Made by a program: the position numbers and the translations under genes. The notes below the pieces were generated by a model. That model was not told where the DNA came from. It ran no database searches and saw nothing but the letters and a program-made list of their open reading frames with translations. From contig JADFUC010001964.1 in assembly GCA_019722365.1 (NCBI GenBank), forward strand, positions 30,831 through 94,830: a DNA stretch of 64,000 bases, read 5' to 3'. Shown here in pieces: positions 22,113-33,346 of the stretch. The DNA comes from Lithospermum erythrorhizon. Lineage: Eukaryota > Streptophyta > Magnoliopsida > Boraginales > Boraginaceae. Each line of letters opens with the position of its first letter. The stretch's first letter is position 1.

Positions 22113-23661
22113 TATCCACGCGAGCCGCTGATAAATCTCCACAGCTAATGAATAACTCATCATGCAACTCGTCAACCCATACTTAAACAAAGCGTATAAC
22201 ATTTCCTTTATCAAGCACCCTATATCTGATAAACAACGACTATTTACAGCAACTCGACCAACGTCATGGCGTATATCGATACACATAAACACCATTTATA
22301 ATAAGTTACCGTATATGTGAGATATGTACTGCTTTATGCTAGAGCAAACATACACCTAATTATTCTAAAAAGCTCCCGATCCTAAGCTCGACTCCTACCC
22401 GAGAGGATATTGTTGTATTATTAATCATTTGCTTTTATATTTTCCTTTTCTTCTTTAATTCTCAAATAAATACTGATAAAATCCATGACCACAATATAAT
22501 TATCATAACTCAAAATATATTTTAGGAGCCCAATATTCTTCTCAAAATATTTTATACTGTCTGAGATCCATTGAAATATATTTCTACTCACATTTTTAAC
22601 GTCGAAAATAAAAATAAATAGTTAAACCATTTTAAAATTACCAAAATTTGGCATATAAACACATACAACTTCAAAAATTCTGAAAGCATCATAAATTTTA
22701 TTTTTCAAACTCTAATTCATCTCCTGTTGATTGAAAAACATGTTTTAGTAATTAAATCACCAAAAATAGTAAATAACTTTAAATCACTACAAACTTGGGG
22801 TGAGGTACTCATGGTACAATAAGAAATTTTTAAAAGTAATATTTTTATTTATCTCAAAGGTATGATATTTATTTCATATTTTATACACTTTCTAGCCATT
22901 TAACTTTCAAAAATCATAATAAATACAAAACGACTTGAAAAGAACAATTTTCTTTTCCAAATATATTTCATAGGTTAAAATATACTTATAAATCGGATTT
23001 CATAATTTTTAGAGCAATTGTACTATTTATTTCATATTTAATTTTAAGAAAAATTAATGATAGTCAACTACTTGAAGACTATAAAATTACCAAATGACTC
23101 AAAAATCAAAATTTTTCTTTATGGGTGAGATTCATATTCTTAACATGCTTGAAAATAAAATATAAACATCATATAATTTTATTTACTATTAAATTCTTAT
23201 TTTTTTCTTCAAAAAGTCACTTCAAATTTCTAGAAAAGTTATCTTGGCAATCATCAAGATCTTCAAAGCATCATCCCTTAACCTTAGATTATACATACAT
23301 GTTCATAATACTATCCATTTCAAATTTTGAAATAAAAAGTCAAAACTTATTTTCATCAAAAGTCAACTTTAAACTAAAAAATAAATAGATTCAAAGTTCA
23401 AAATCAATACCTTAGATGATGAATTTGTTTGAAGAAATAACTTTAAGCTTGAATTCTGAAATGGAAGAAATATTTTGGGGAAAATGGAGGATGAAGCTTT
23501 TTCTTCATTTTTTATATTAGAAGCTTGCTATTAGCCAACTGACTATAGTTTAGTTAGCTTGCTTAAAATTGGTAACCTAACTCGACTATAGTTAAGCTTA
23601 CTCAACTGATTGAATGGTTTATGATTTTGTGTTATAGTAACTAAATTAAATGTAAAATGAT

Positions 23662-23706
23662 AATATATATATATATATATATATATATACTCATATATAT
23701 ATATAT
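23662..23706. repeat. AT-repeat tract
   Basis: Two (AT)n runs separated by a CTC interruption. Confidence 0.9.
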
Positions 23707-23940
23707 CACCAACCAAATACTCTGACCTAAAATTACTTTCGGGTTACCATTCATATTATTCTCTACAAACTTAACTACGCTCTCCAAAAATTATTTATAC
23801 TACGCCGGGGATTTGCCCGTCGGCTTGATATAATATTATTTTAATAATTTATCTAAAATATTCATCTCTTTCACGTGTCGCGCCATAGCGATTTATCAAT
23901 ATTTTTTGCTTTTAATCTTAAAAGCGTAACGGGTTATTAA

Positions 23941-25640
23941 TTTAGCACGTCTCCAAGGAATTACACGATGGATCACCAGCTTGAAACATTTCGAGATGTG
24001 AAGAAGAAATGTGAACTTTAAGCGGTGAGAAATCACGTTAATGCGTATTATTGTGTAGAAGTACTTCCTATAACACTTTTTTCATGTCACGTCGATCGAA
24101 TATGGAAACCATAGCAGTGGTGTTATTTCTTTTCGCGACATTTCATGATAACTGCTAATGTAATGTGGAACTTGTGGAGGAGGCTCGCCACGTAATATGT
24201 GTGAGATAATTTGCGAGATGGAGACAATATTCCAGTAACATTCTTTGATGTGATGGAAGCGCTACCCAATACATTTGTCTTATCAGCGTTGAATGAAGGT
24301 CACGATGCAGTGATATAGATGGATGTACCCGTTTGAGTCGTGAGTATTTGACTTTATTAATATATGTTAATGCGATTTATATTAATTATTTAATTGTTAA
24401 CTAAACTTCTAAATGTTTGTAGATTCTTGGGGATTAAAGAAAATGGTAAAGTCAAGGGCGTGTTGGAAGAATTGATATGCGGGCGTATTTGGTGAGGTTT
24501 CAAACTTTTGTTGATGTACTTGAGGAAGGTATTAAAAGCTGAATTAAATCTGGGAGGCACGATGTACCAATGAACCCGGAAAGAGCGCAACTTCTTTACC
24601 CGGTGTTTCGTTACCCAGGCCGAGAAGCGTGTTTAAAGTGAAACATCGACATTTTATGACTTCATGAGCAATACATGACTTATTCATTCGTATATTGATT
24701 CTATGCGTCTTTAGTCTGAGGAATACCTTTTAATAAATTGTATATTTAATGTTCAAATAAATGAATTTGTATATAATTATAAGTAACTAAAACAATAACT
24801 TATATCATGAGGATGTACCATGATTTGGTTATTGGCGAGGTTACCTTTTTGAGGATTGACGGAGGAATAAGATAAATCGAGGATGTATAGTACATGGTTT
24901 CCTGACTATACACGGAATAATATAGGGGATGATTCCACACCTCATGACACTGCAAAGTGGTCAACCCCAAGTAAAGCGTCTGAGAAATTTGTCGTCGATG
25001 GGTACTACTTTGACATTAGAAGCGGGGTGATCGTAGCAGAGTGCACTTCTGATAGCCCAGGAGTTTGTGTCAAGGTTTCTACTCACGATGATGATGACCA
25101 TGTGTTGATTATTGTAGGGGTCATAGAAGAGATTTGAGGTAATCTACAGCTAAATGCGTGATAGGGATTGTACTCACTATGACCGCGTTAGAATGGAATG
25201 GTTAGGAGAATCAAACACAAAGCAGGAAGCGCATAAAGATGACCGCTTTATGCAGCGTCGCGTCACACATATCAAATCTATCTATCTTCGTTACATCTCA
25301 GCGAGTAGAAAGCGTAAAGTGGTGTGTTGCAATGAAGATGAATCTTAGAAGCCTACTTGATTGGACTCGTATGCTGAAATGTTGATGTGTCGACTTTAAA
25401 TCTTGAAGATATCTTTCAAAGAGAACTTAAGCGGCCTCCGCCGGTTCTTGTTGATCCTCGTGCGATCTTGACAATGTTGTAAAGGGGATATTAAATTTGT
25501 TGATGAAGATGATGCGGGACACGATGATAATGATCTTGGAGTGCAGTCGAGATTTGCAGGATAACGATAATGGAAGCTCGAGGAGGCTATTTTGGGAGCA
25601 ATACTAGTGGCCGGCGCCTCGAAGAAGGCAATTATGATCT
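23941..25640 (+). pseudogene. CACTA transposase, C-terminal part (DUF4218 and DUF4216-like)
   Basis: This continues the TNP2 gene after two LTR insertions. CEIICEMETIFPVTFFDVMEALP (24205-24275) and YRWMYPFES (24318-24340) are the hallmark of the DUF4218 region. They are followed by a GTGAGT donor at 24340 and a TTTGTAG acceptor at 24422, an 83-base intron. The next exon continues with GKVKGVLEE..C, matching the conserved VK..A.VEGSI.E stretch. At 24883-25137 an open frame holds WF.DY, FVVDGYYFDI and SPGVCVKVS, typical of DUF4216. An acidic tail follows to about 25640. Stops and shifts between segments mark a pseudogene. Confidence 0.85.
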
Positions 25641-25774
25641 AATTTTTTAATTTTCAAGTTTTCATGTAATAATTAGCATGTTTGTATTAAAAGCCTAAAT
25701 GCGATTGCAAATTAATGTCGTTTAATGTGTTGTTTTTTTCAATGTAAATCAGTAAGCCTTGTATACATTTGTCT

Positions 25775-26895
25775 TAATATGGCGTCGGTCGAAGGCATCG
25801 GTTTGTCGTCGGTTCATCTGATTATATTTTTCTAGTATAATGTCGGTAAATCGGTTTAGCGCCGGAAGCTAGAAATTTTTCATTATTCTGCTGAATTAAA
25901 GTGGGAAACTTAAAAATATTTTATTTTGTGGCGTCGATCTAGTGTCGGGATTCGTCGGTCATTTGATTCTGGTCACCCCCGCTGCTTCTATATGGTTTTT
26001 ACTTTTTAGCAAAATTGAAGAGGTAATTATTTTGTTACATTTTATGTCTCTACAATTATTTTGGTTAATTTTGTTCGGTTTTTTCTACGTTTATAATAAT
26101 GTTACCGCGTTTTATTGTAGGGAAAATTATCATGTCCAAAAAGAAAAGAGGTAATTTTTATATTTTTCGATATTTGTGTTATTATTTTTGTTTATGTTTA
26201 TGTTGTTGTTGATTTTCTTTGCTATTGTTTGTGATGCTTTTTTGGTATTGTTTGTGATATTATTTTTGTTTGATGTTTATGTTGTTGTTGATGTTTTTTG
26301 AGCATTGTTTGTGATGTTTTTTGGGTATTGTTGAAATTGCGGCTGGTTTCTACAAATGTTATGCTTGCTTAATTTGCATTAATTTTTTTAAATTTACCAT
26401 CATAGCATCGGTAGGGTGTCGGCAGGCGTCGGTAATCAAACCATGTAATACACGTGTTAGCATCGGTGTAAATAGATCTTGAAATATTTTATCCGAGTCT
26501 TGGCTTTTTACTTGGCGTCATTATTAAATAAATAAAAAATAAAAATTAAATACAAAACTTCATCCGCCGGTTTGAAAATCGGTTTTAAAATAAAATCATA
26601 AAGAAATTAAAAATATCATGGAAGGCGTAAAATTAGCGTCGGTATTAAATAAATCAAAAAGAAATTAAAATATGACATGGTGTCGACTTAGCGTCGGTAT
26701 TAAATAAATCAAAATTAAAAAGGGCGAGTCGGGTAAGCGTCGGGAAGCCCGAACCCAAACGGGCCAAATGATTATACTGTTAACCTCGAGGTAGCATCGG
26801 GCTTTAATTTAGCGTCGAAAACTAGGCATCGGTGCGATGTCGGCCAGCGTGACCGTCGTCGAGGGCCGATGGCGTCGGTCGAGGTGTTATTGTCG
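25775..26895 (+). repeat. CACTA right subterminal repeats
   Basis: More than a dozen GCGTCGGT, GCATCGGT and GTGTCGG motifs occur here, mostly in one orientation, for example at 25782, 25797, 26402, 26424, 26637, 26692 and 26870. A 55-60-base segment ending AGCGTCGGTATTAAATAAATCAAAA is repeated at about 26637 and 26692. Density increases toward the terminus, as expected for TNPA-binding subterminal DNA. Confidence 0.8.
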
Positions 26896-26910
26896 AGCAT
26901 CACGTTTTCT

Positions 26911-26929
26911 CTCTTTTGTAGTAGTGTGA
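26911..26929 (-). repeat. CACTA right terminus and TGA target duplication
   Basis: Read on the minus strand this is CACTACTACAAAAGAG from 26926, a typical CACTA end. TGA follows at 26927-26929 and matches the left flank. Confidence 0.85.
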
Positions 26930-29066
26930 GACAAGATATTGATTTCGAGAGAGTAATTATAACCTTTTAGAACCGTATGTCAAAATACTAGAGAGTGTTA
27001 TAATCTAGAACTCCATGATCGATAAGGTTAATACTCCTACTTACTATGTACTCTTATACACAAAAGTCTTCATATATGATGAATTGAATCCTCCACCATT
27101 TATGATTAAGAGACTCGTAATGAGACTTTAACTGAAGACTTATCACCGTATTGTTTGGCATGATTTACAATGTTAAAGTCTTCATTTATGATTTACTATG
27201 TTAAAGTCTTCTTTTATGATGAAAAGACTCGTAATGAGGGCTTCAATTAAAAATCTCAATAGGATGTGAATTTTACTTGAATCCTCCTCCATTCAATACT
27301 ACAAAAGGCCTGAAAAGGCGCTAATTAGACATCACATATATAAAAGCACCTTCCAACTATTACTTAGACGGCACTCTTACTTGTTGCTCCAGTAAAAAGT
27401 AGACGATGTTTTTTGAATGCTTTTAAGTGATAGACACTATTTAAGTAAACGAGTGGCTCCATATACAAGGAAAACTACAAAATCCTACCTCACTTTCTTA
27501 CTCAAGGATCTACCGCCACTCTTATCCATTCCCATTATTCTTTTCTCTTCTTCCATCCTTACATCAAATCCTTCCTTTTATTTTTTTCTTCTGATTTTTC
27601 TTATGTTATGTGTGCGATCCTATTTTTGTGTTTTCATGTGTGTGATTATATGTGCGATTCCTAAGGAGGGACTTGGTTTAGGGAGTATTTTCTATCCCTT
27701 CTTCTGTTAGTTAAGGCTTTCCAAGGAGGAAGAGTCATTATGGGAGCCTAGGGTTGATATGCAGGCTACCCAGGGTCTATTTACTCCATGGTGGACTCCA
27801 CTATATATAAAGTCAATGTATTTCCAGATGTGTTTCCCGTTTTCTTCTTTTGTAAATATTTTGTTAGAAACCATTAATCACCCTCCAACACAACTTCACC
27901 CTGTTACTTGGCTAAATTTGACTATCTTTGAAGTCGTTTGTAGAATTGATGAAAACTCATTGAAAAAAAGGGTAAAGTAGAAATTATACATATACGGAGT
28001 ATTAGATTTTTACGGTACATTTAGGAATAATATAATATTTGGCTTTTTAATAATACTTAAAAAATAAATAAAACTAAAATTAAGATATTTCTACCCCATC
28101 CCACCCACATAACCACCATCACCATCTACTCCCATCGCCACCCTCTCCCAGTCCTCAACCTACATCTCTGCCTCTAGTGGCCTAGCTAGAAATTCATGCA
28201 TATGGTGTCCATATAAAATATAAAAAATTGAGTTGAAGAATTTTTGTTAAAATTTGATGTTAAATTACAAAAGTACCCCTTATAAATAGTCTCGTGACAT
28301 ACAATTTAACCTCTAAAAATGCACTAATCTTTAGTTTATGACTTTTTCTATTTTCAACCAAAAAATACTCCCTCCACATGATCAATATAGAATAACCTAA
28401 TAAAAGTTTGTTGTAAAAATGAAGAGTAAACTATGCTTCCCACATGTTTTGAACACTGGTGTCATAAGCTAAATATTTTTCCATTGAGCTACTTCCTATT
28501 TATCTACACTAGTCTATTTGTGTTATATATTTTCAAATTTGGATGGTGTCTTGGAACCCCACTGGACACCACCCATCTACGCCCATGTCTGCCTCCCTTT
28601 AAAATGAGAGGTCAAATGAGTGTCATAAGAGAGGAAAAAATGAAATGAAATTTTAGTCTCGTTTGCTTTATGAGAATTTAAAAAAAGGGAGGCAGAGAAT
28701 ACCATGTAACACTAAAAAATGGTATCAGTGACATATTGAACAATACCCACCCAAAATAAAAAATAGAATGACAACAATCAAATGTGAACAAAAAATCTAC
28801 AAACAATAAAAAGAACAAAATAATATAAAAAGACAACTTGATTAGTGTAACACTAAGAAATAGTACCAGTGACATAGAGGACAACGACTTTGGTCCAAAG
28901 CTTGGTGGGTGATTTTATTTTAGTTTCAAAAATAATATGATTGTAGTGTGGCTTGAACCATGGACCTTTAGGATAAAGAGGTAAGAAACAAACCAATGAA
29001 TCATGTTAGACTTTTGTTAACAACATATAATAGTTTGTACAATAGTCATATGCATAAATAAACTAC
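26930..29066. other. AT-rich intergenic DNA
   Basis: No gene was recognised. Short repeats of the AAAGTCTTC(A/T)TTTATGATGA type occur at 27065-27220. A CT-rich plus-strand stretch at 27480-27650 gives an open frame of low complexity. An ACTCCCTCCAC motif at 28368 resembles a Stowaway end without a partner. The segments at 28440-28500 and 28935-28990 look like high-copy repeat fragments. Confidence 0.4.
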
Positions 29067-29480
29067 TCCCTCCGGATTTTTCTACTTGTCACACTAAAGT
29101 TATACACATAAATTAAGAAGAAGAAAAGTATTAAAAAAACGGTAAAAATATAAAATGACCATTAATTGAAACTATTTCATTGGTTGGCTGTAATTTAATA
29201 AGGAAAAATAGTCAAAAATAAATTAAAAATATAAAATGATAATTAATTGAAGCCCATTTCGTTTTACAGTTTGGTTGATAATTTAATAAGAAATAATAGT
29301 CAAAAAGTACATTGAAAATGTAAAATGGCAATTAATTGAAACTATTTCATTGGTTGGTTGATAATTTAATAAGAAAAAATAGTAAAAAAATACATTAAGA
29401 ATGTAAAAGCGTAATTTTATATACTATAATAACTAGTAAAAATATCCACCATTTCAAAGCTAGAAAGACAAGTAATTTAT
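29067..29480 (+). mobile_element. Stowaway/mariner-like MITE with internal triplication
   Basis: It begins TACTCCCTCCGG, the standard plant Stowaway terminus after a TA target. TTTCTACTTGTCAC follows; a reversed and eroded counterpart (AGAAAGACAAGTAA) lies at 29463-29476, but the final GGAGGGAGTA is missing. Between them a unit of about 85 bases (ATAAAATG..AATTAATTGAA..ATTTAATAAG) occurs three times, at about 29142, 29227 and 29315. Non-coding. Confidence 0.6.
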
Positions 29481-30307
29481 TCGAATTTAGTATAAAATGT
29501 GAAAGTTATTAAATACGAATTATTAAATATTATATGGACCAATGTAGAACATGCAATTAATATATTATACTTTAAAATGATAAAAAATATTTTCTTAGAT
29601 ATCTATTAGTATAATATTGTTACATTGTATGTAAATTCGTTTAATTATATAATAAAAGTTGTTTAATGTAAAATTTTCTTTACAAGATATTGATAAAATT
29701 ACAAATGCATTAATATAGTATTCTTTATATAATAAAGTCTTGAAGTAATTAAAAGCAAATTCAAGAAATAACTGAAACAATCGTGACTGTTTATTGATTT
29801 ATATTGTGTTGATAAAGTAGTTACATACCGAGAATACATTTAAATCATACCAAGTTGTTTAGTATTAAATTATATGAATAAAAGTATGATATCCATTAAT
29901 AATATTACTATTATTTAAATAATAAAGTTGTTTAGTATTAAGTAATATATTATTTTAAGTTAAAATTTGTTTCAAACCCTTAAATTAGTTCAAAATCCAT
30001 TGATTTGTCATGAATATTAAAAAGAATGTATTAAATAAATTTTATAGTAGAATCAAAAGAATTCACATATAGTCTTATTTCTTTGTAATATTATGATATT
30101 TATATTTTAATACTATGTTATTGAACAATAAATAACTTTTATTTTTAAAAAGAATATATTAATAGTACATCACCATGATGCTTACATCCGTATATAATAA
30201 AGAATATTTTAATAATATATAAAATAGAATCATTTCTCTTTAAATAATATATTATTTAACATTAAACTACTTTTCTTATTTAAAGAATAATATATTGATG
30301 CATATAT
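29481..30307. other. Very AT-rich intergenic DNA
   Basis: Nothing recognisable. TTGTTTAGTATTAA-type stretches recur at 29850, 29935 and 30250. Confidence 0.4.
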
Positions 30308-32211
30308 AACACCCGTCTCAAAAGGGCTCGAAATATCCGTACGCGACCTAAGTTTGGCACAAGCTTGTTTCAGTTCGGAAGGCAAAACTCATAAAACTAA
30401 TAACTTCAAGGTAAATATATAATTTATTTAAGACTTCATACTTTTCGAGTTTCAAACTATAATATATACATATCAAAAGAGAAACAAATTACACGCTCCA
30501 CACTCTGACCATACTTAAGACGTTATACATGTATCTTCCAAAAAGATTCTAACAAAACACATAAGCAACTAGGCAGACTTTTGTACATAATCCATGAGAC
30601 CGTGATCAAACTCCATTCTTATTCGTCTAAAATTGGGATAATGATAATGGGGGGGAGGGTGAGCTAAACTATCTCGATAAATAAAGCCAAATACCATCAT
30701 GAATATAAAAGATTAAGAGAAAGTTAAAATCATACATAAATCATAATAGTATATAATATATATTGTTAATATACAAATTTCAAGATATACTTATCAACAA
30801 TATAATTGAAAAAGGTATATCTTTAAAGTCACAAATATCTCAAAATCATAAGTACCACAATACTTTATTTTTAAAATATTAAGATAGCTTTGAGGTTCAC
30901 TTCAAAGAGTGAGGACAACTTAAAAATCATAAACACTTTAACATTTAAATTGTAAGTATCATCGCTCTTACCTTTAACATATCAACATAGATTTATTGTG
31001 GGTAAGTAAATTGGTCGATTTTGCAGATTATAACACGTGTCGTTCGTATTATATCTTAGATAGAAATGTTTCCATCACTACTATTCTTGCAAAGCGTAGA
31101 GGGTTTTAGACATGTCCTACATATGATAGTGCACTGACGACATAGACCACAAAGGTCGACATAGTTCACATCACTTAATCCCACAAAACATTTCAAATCA
31201 TTCTTAATTATGTTCATAAATCATACTAGTACATATTAAATCATATACATATGTAATAATTTGCTTTGAATAGTACTTGATCCAGACAGTTTTTAAAATT
31301 ATATATATGTTAATATATCAAAAGTATAACGCACATAGCAAAATATCATATGTATATATACTGCAAATGCGGGTAAGTAGAAAGTTTAATGCGACACATA
31401 CAAACCTTAATATATTCGGCAACCAAATCATAAATGAATTCAAGGGAAATAAATATTCATGTATTAGAATCACAAATATCATGTAATAAAATCGAACACA
31501 CTTGACAACATATATTAACACTTATTATCAGTCATATTTATTCTTGTATTAGAAGATTCATATATCACGCTAATTATTCTCAATCTCTTCACTATATTTG
31601 TTAACCTCACTATTAGTCGTCTACTATCTTGGCTTTAAAATAGCTTGTTTATAATTCAAAACAACCTAATTAATAATCAATCAAGCATTATTTTTATAAT
31701 AGAGTCAGATAACTTCTTAGTTACTAATACATGATGTTAAATTTATGGCAATTATAAATTATGCACTTATAGAGTAGAAGGCCACCAAGACACTTGTTCT
31801 TATTTTGATTTGATAAACTAGAGAAAAAAGGGCAGAATATTTTCTTGTTGCACGAATAGGTAGATTATGTTAAGAGATGATGTTATACATATACGTAATA
31901 TATATATATATATATACTAAAGTGTCTAGGTGTATTACTAATAAGAATTAAGATCACATGCACGTAAATTGTGTGTTAGTAGTAGTGCTTACACATGGTA
32001 CTTAGTCATTATACGCGTATGAATATAGGTATAGGTATGATTAGTCATATAGTATAGGTGTAAGTTTGTATCTTTCTTACTTACTCAGTAAGTTCCTTTT
32101 GTAATTATACCCCATAAATTGGTCTTATATTAAATTAAACTTAATTTATTAATGAAGAAATACTAAGCTAAACAACTGTCAAATTATAACACAAATAATT
32201 GGGGTATTATA
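30308..32211 (-). mobile_element. Probable solo gypsy-type LTR
   Basis: On the minus strand the right end reads TGTTATAATACCCC and the left end finishes GACGGGTGTTATA, a common start/end pair for plant gypsy LTRs. The interior includes CACTGACGACATAGACCACAA and a purine-rich leader-like region at 31800-31850, in places similar to the other minus-strand LTRs here. No target duplication could be confirmed. Confidence 0.5.
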
Positions 32212-32213
32212 AC

Positions 32214-33346
32214 ATCTTATACTTTTATTTATATATTATTTAATATTAAACAACATTATCAAATATAATATACAAATAAACAAAAAATGAACATTGCATA
32301 ATGGTTATACAGTTACACTTTGACCTTGATCACCAAGGTTCAACACCTATCACATAATCACAAGGATATTTTTTTTTTTGGGCATATTCAAGACTTTGGG
32401 CCAAAGTGATAAATAGGCCCCACCTTACCTAACAGTGGAGCATGGCAAGCAGAAGTGGGCCGGAGAACAACGTTAAGATTGGGGCCAGGGCCTTGAGCTT
32501 GACGTATCGGCGTATCATGAGCAAATTGTTTCTTGAGTGTCTTAGAGCGAGCGGCCTAGGAGAATATTTCGGCCATTGTGCTTGGTGTCTTAGAAACTGG
32601 CTGAATCTTGCCCAGTCAGCGAACTGGCGGGCGTCCGGTTGGCGAAGTGGCGTCGATTCGGAAAGATAGTTTATCCATCCGCAGTACTTATTTACAGCTA
32701 TGTTGCAAATAAAAACAAACCACACACATAAAAAAAACCATAAATATCTCAAATCGAAATCCAACAAAATCATAAAACAAACTTCAAACATATCGAACCA
32801 CAGTTTTAACATCCATAGAATAAAACAAACCATAAACATTAAACTAAGCAAAGTTCATCCATCTATAAAATAAAATAAACTAAGGTTCATTTATAAAGAA
32901 AATAAAAAACATAGAACATTATTTCTTAGTACGTCCTATCGTATCTTGAGGGATTTGGGTGTGAAAGATCGGTGACGTGGATACCACGGATCTGGCGTCA
33001 TACCGTTTCATTCGGTTACACGGCGATCCGCGAAGGTCAAGCGATCTTGATCCTCCTCGTTCAAGTTGCATATTTTTCAACCTACATTTATTATTAATAA
33101 AAATGATGGTATATATAATTTAATCAATATAGAATATTGATATATTTGTACACATATCCTTAACTCTCATAGTCCCTTTATGGGACTGAATCATGGTCGG
33201 GCGGACAAGAGGCGAAGTAGCTACACTGGGACCTCGAGTCACGGGGAGCGGATCTCTCCCGGGGGATTCGGCATCCATCCTTGTGGAGGTTGGTCTTCAC
33301 CCATTTGTTGATTTCCTTTCATAGCCAGACTCGTCTGATTGATCTT
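32214..33346. other. Unassigned DNA with a GC-rich patch
   Basis: 32440-32670 is markedly richer in GC than its surroundings and is open on both strands (plus strand SKLFLECLRASGLGEYFGHC; a long minus-strand frame overlaps it). I recognise no domain on either strand. 32930-33060 and 33180-33300 are also GC-rich. These may be fragments of transposon coding regions. Confidence 0.35.

Larger units (their letters stand above)
21355..23940 (-). mobile_element. Gypsy-type LTR, third family, directly abutting another LTR
   Basis: On the minus strand it starts TTAATAACCCGTTACGC (23940) and ends near ACCGAGTGGTCGCTA (21355). The start motif is that of the other gypsy-type LTRs, but most of the body is different and lacks the CTTATAC units. 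There is no primer site or coding region, so it is a solo LTR or half of a two-LTR remnant. AT runs lie at 23662-23706. Transposase-coding sequence resumes immediately to the right. Confidence 0.7.
3271..26926 (+). mobile_element. CACTA (En/Spm) transposon with nested LTR insertions
   Basis: The left end begins CACTACTA at 3271. The right end finishes TAGTAGTG at 26926, the exact reverse complement of CACTACTA. The trinucleotide TGA sits directly outside both ends (3268-3270 and 26927-26929), matching the 3-bp target duplication of this superfamily. GCGTCGGT-like subterminal motifs cluster inside both ends. An accessory gene and TNP2, DUF4218 and DUF4216-like transposase remnants lie inside in the same orientation. 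Removing the three LTR insertions leaves roughly 8.4 kb, an ordinary size for an autonomous CACTA. Broken coding frames suggest it no longer moves by itself. It lies about 870 bases downstream of the LOB-domain gene. Confidence 0.9.

Noticed and set aside
18726..23940. A single complete LTR retrotransposon between the transposase halves
   Set aside because: The two LTRs belong to different families and no internal sequence lies between them.
27306..27330. ACTACAAAAGGC motif as a second CACTA start
   Set aside because: No matching inverted end, subterminal repeats or target duplication was found.
28440..28990. tRNA-like or host-gene fragments around 28440 and 28935
   Set aside because: No cloverleaf with A and B boxes can be drawn; they look like diverged high-copy repeat pieces.
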